A DNA stretch of 35,960 nucleotides, taken from the NCBI RefSeq assembly GCF_014648395.1, contig NZ_BMRA01000021.1:1-35960 (forward strand), given 5' to 3'. Of this stretch, positions 34,222-35,960 are shown piece after piece. Each line of letters begins with the position of its first letter. Positions within the stretch are counted from its first letter, which is position 1. The stretch is from Micromonospora fulviviridis (GTDB lineage Bacteria; Actinomycetota; Actinomycetes; Mycobacteriales; Micromonosporaceae). The translations under genes and the position numbers were made by a program. The notes under the pieces are model-generated. The model saw only the letters and a list, made by a program, of their open reading frames with translations, did no database searches and was not told the DNA's origin.

Positions 34222-35091
34222 CTACCCCCGCAGCGCTGCGAGTATCGCCTCGCCGGTGGACCTGGCGGTCAGATAACGGGTCACGGCGTGCACCTGCACA
34301 CCGTTATCGATTTCCACGTCGGTCACCTCCGCACCGAACACGTTTCCCAGCACCTTCACCAAAGCGACGAAGTCGGCCCGGTCGGCGATGTTCGTCCAAC
34401 TTTTTACCCCGCCGGGCCATCGGCACCGCCAGCTGTCGCCCTCGCGCTCGGGTGCCGGCGTCAGCCGGTCAAGGATCAGGTTGCGCACAGCCAGCGGCGA
34501 CCCCAAGGTCACCAGGCCACGCACGTTCCACTCGGGATGGGCGCACAGCGCCTCATAGGCGACGACCGACCCAAGCGAATGAGCGACCACGACTTCGGTG
34601 TCGGCCCTGATCTGCCGCGCGAACCGGTCCTGGATGGCAGCGCGCCTATCCGAATCGGTGAAGTACTGGCGAACCTGCTTCAACCACAGAATCAGCAACC
34701 GCTCGGTCGCACCGGCGAGGAACCGCGAACAGGCCAGGGCGGCCAACGCCGCCTGCGCGCCTTTCAGCAGTCCCAGCATCCGTTCGTCGGTCGGCGGCAC
34801 ACTCCGGTCCGTCCGGGCTGCCTCTGCCCACCACGCGTCCAACAGCGCCGCGTCCGCCGGATCGTCGATGTCGTCGGCATCCAACAGCTCCGCCTCGGTC
34901 GCGCCAAGCAATCGGCCCGGGTGCCGGAAGACGTCACCATAAAAGACGCAGCCAATGTCGTCCTCAGCGACCGTCCCGTCGCCTCCAGCCAAGCCGATGC
35001 CGTCCAACAGCGCGGGCACCCAGGACGCCGCCATAGATCTCTCGCCCGAGTACGTGTTGAGGATCCCATGCACCGCGACGACCCTGGCCAC
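34222..35091 (-). CDS. Alpha/beta hydrolase (lipase/esterase-like) partner
   Basis: 289 residues from the GTG at 35091, which has GGAGGA six bases upstream; the GTG at 35097 is too close to that site. VVAVHGI at the start gives the oxyanion strand, and VVVAHSLGSVVAYEAL carries the nucleophile Ser of the A-H-S-L-G elbow. NIADRADFVALV and VHAVTRYL near the end hold candidate acid and His. It is followed after eight bases by the caspase-NTPase-WD40 gene. As a partner it might be the lipid-damaging or activating factor of a two-gene conflict module; that is inference. Confidence 0.8.
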   Translation of the reverse strand: MARVVAVHGILNTYSGERSMAASWVPALLDGIGLAGGDGTVAEDDIGCVFYGDVFRHPGRLLGATEAELLDADDIDDPADAALLDAWWAEAARTDRSVPPTDERMLGLLKGAQAALAALACSRFLAGATERLLILWLKQVRQYFTDSDRRAAIQDRFARQIRADTEVVVAHSLGSVVAYEALCAHPEWNVRGLVTLGSPLAVRNLILDRLTPAPEREGDSWRCRWPGGVKSWTNIADRADFVALVKVLGNVFGAEVTDVEIDNGVQVHAVTRYLTARSTGEAILAALRG

Positions 35092-35534
35092 GTCCACTCC
35101 TCCGAGACGTACGGCGAGCTCGACCCGATCGCCCGCCTCGCCGCAGCGTCACTGGTGCGGCGTCCGGCGCGGCTCATCGGCCGACCTCGTTGTCAGTGCA
35201 TCGATGGTCACGCGCGCCTGCGGCACGCCGTCCGAATCACGTTAGCCGCCAAAGTCGCTCCATGCGACCCAACGAATGCGTCTCACATCCGACGAATGTT
35301 CCGCACGGCCGAGCGTCATCGGGCAGCCGCTAGCCTACGCCGCCGCCGTCCGCGACGCCCTGGCCGATTTCACCGGACCAATCCCCCGGTCGCAGCAATC
35401 CTGTGCTTAATTGACGCGTCGTAAACCGGTCACGCAGCCTGCAACGCCGCCGCGCCGTAGCCCGACGTTTCGCTCCGCGTCTGGCGCAGCGCGACGACAC
35501 CGGACGCGCCGATCTGCCCGACCGGTGGCGCTGG
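35092..35534. other. Non-coding or decayed stretch right of the hydrolase gene
   Basis: About 440 bases with no supportable gene on either strand; the promoter of the hydrolase-caspase unit should lie here. I see no clear repeat or palindrome. Confidence 0.4.
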
Positions 35535-35600
35535 GACACGGTCCAGACCCCGCCACGACGGCAGCGCGAAGTGGTGGTGCTCCGGTACTGGTGCGGCCTT
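35535..35600 (+). pseudogene. Possible ECF sigma factor region 4 fragment
   Basis: DTVQTPPRRQREVVVLRYW resembles the start of sigma region 4.2 (LPPRQRAVVVLRYYEDL in typical members). It is only about 20 residues long and has no continuation. Confidence 0.3.
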
Positions 35601-35632
35601 CACCGGACATCGCCCCCGCAGTCGGCCCCAAC

Positions 35633-35850
35633 AACATGCGTCCAGTGGACCTGATCATCTGCGGCAGCATCACGGTCAGCCGGCGGGACGGCGTACGGGT
35701 CGGCAAGGGCGCGGGCTCCTCCGACCTGGAGATCGCACTCCTCACCGAGGCCAGGCTGTCACCACGGACACCGCCATCCACCGCACCCAACTCCTCGACG
35801 AGGAACTCCCCACGCAAGCCACGATGTCACTGATCTCCAGTTGCAGCGGG
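35633..35850 (+). pseudogene. 5-formyltetrahydrofolate cyclo-ligase-like remnant, frameshifted
   Basis: NMRPVDLIICGSITVSRRDGVRVGKGAGSSDLEIALLTEA matches the second half of MTHFS-family proteins (VDLIVCGSVAV...GKGAGYSDIE). After a shift at about 35757 a second frame gives VTTDTAIHRTQLLDEELPT, matching the family's VTTVH...LDEELP. The N-terminal half is absent and the frame is broken, so it is a remnant. Confidence 0.6.
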
Positions 35851-35960
35851 CCGCCGGGAGAGGCAACCAAGCCGGTCGCGTGTGGAGTTTGCCAACCGAC
35901 TGAACCGCCCCGGGTTTGGTAGCGGCTAGATGGGTTGGGTTTCCGGCTGGGTTAGTCGGT

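Noticed and set aside
34288..35424. Long plus-strand open frame opposite the hydrolase gene
   Set aside because: It is a shadow of the hydrolase and its upstream region, with no domain and skewed composition.

Overview
The window is high-GC DNA with frequent GTG starts, tightly packed genes and many protein families best known from Streptomyces, Micromonospora and relatives (for example XRE-TPR regulators beside flavoproteins). It is almost certainly from an actinomycete. Micromonosporaceae is my best guess but is not proven. No ribosomal or central-metabolism genes are intact here; the region reads as an accessory or defence island with several layers of insertion debris.

Left part (1-5250): a 5'-damaged 2'-5' RNA ligase-like gene; a large membrane-anchored KAP P-loop NTPase; an IS110-family element with a long 5' non-coding end (candidate bridge RNA); and a small membrane-anchored coiled-coil protein. 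At 5204-5254 lies the 3' portion of a tRNA-Tyr gene without its 5' half. This is the footprint of site-specific integration and suggests that the DNA to its right is a mobile island.

Defence-like middle (5395-19281): a PIN-like protein; a DUF4209/HEPN-like protein divergent from a 1303-residue protein with a C-terminal PD-(D/E)XK nuclease motif; an integrase remnant; a second nuclease-like protein; a decayed kinase-like pseudogene; and a three-gene operon (233-aa protein, zinc-hook SMC/ABC ATPase, PD-(D/E)XK effector). That operon looks like a three-component ABC/Lamassu-type anti-invader system.

Nucleotide-chemistry operon (19460-24790, minus strand): four tiny proteins, a glycosyltransferase-like protein, a thymidylate-synthase-like protein with an apparent frameshift, an NDP-kinase-like protein, a radical SAM enzyme and a DEDDh exonuclease-like protein. 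Seven consecutive junctions are 4-base stop/start overlaps. A divergent XRE-TPR regulator and a flavoprotein (24985-26888) probably belong to the same locus. Together they suggest synthesis or processing of a modified nucleotide or nucleoside by a pathway I cannot name.

Right part (26890-35960): debris of IS701, IS3 and an AraC-type regulator; a short conserved actinobacterial protein; a solitary FtsE-like ATPase; another decayed ORF; then a two-gene unit of an alpha/beta hydrolase and a 1599-aa caspase-NTPase-WD40-transmembrane protein, a typical bacterial conflict/cell-death architecture. The right end holds fragments of a sigma factor (weak) and of a 5-formyltetrahydrofolate cyclo-ligase.
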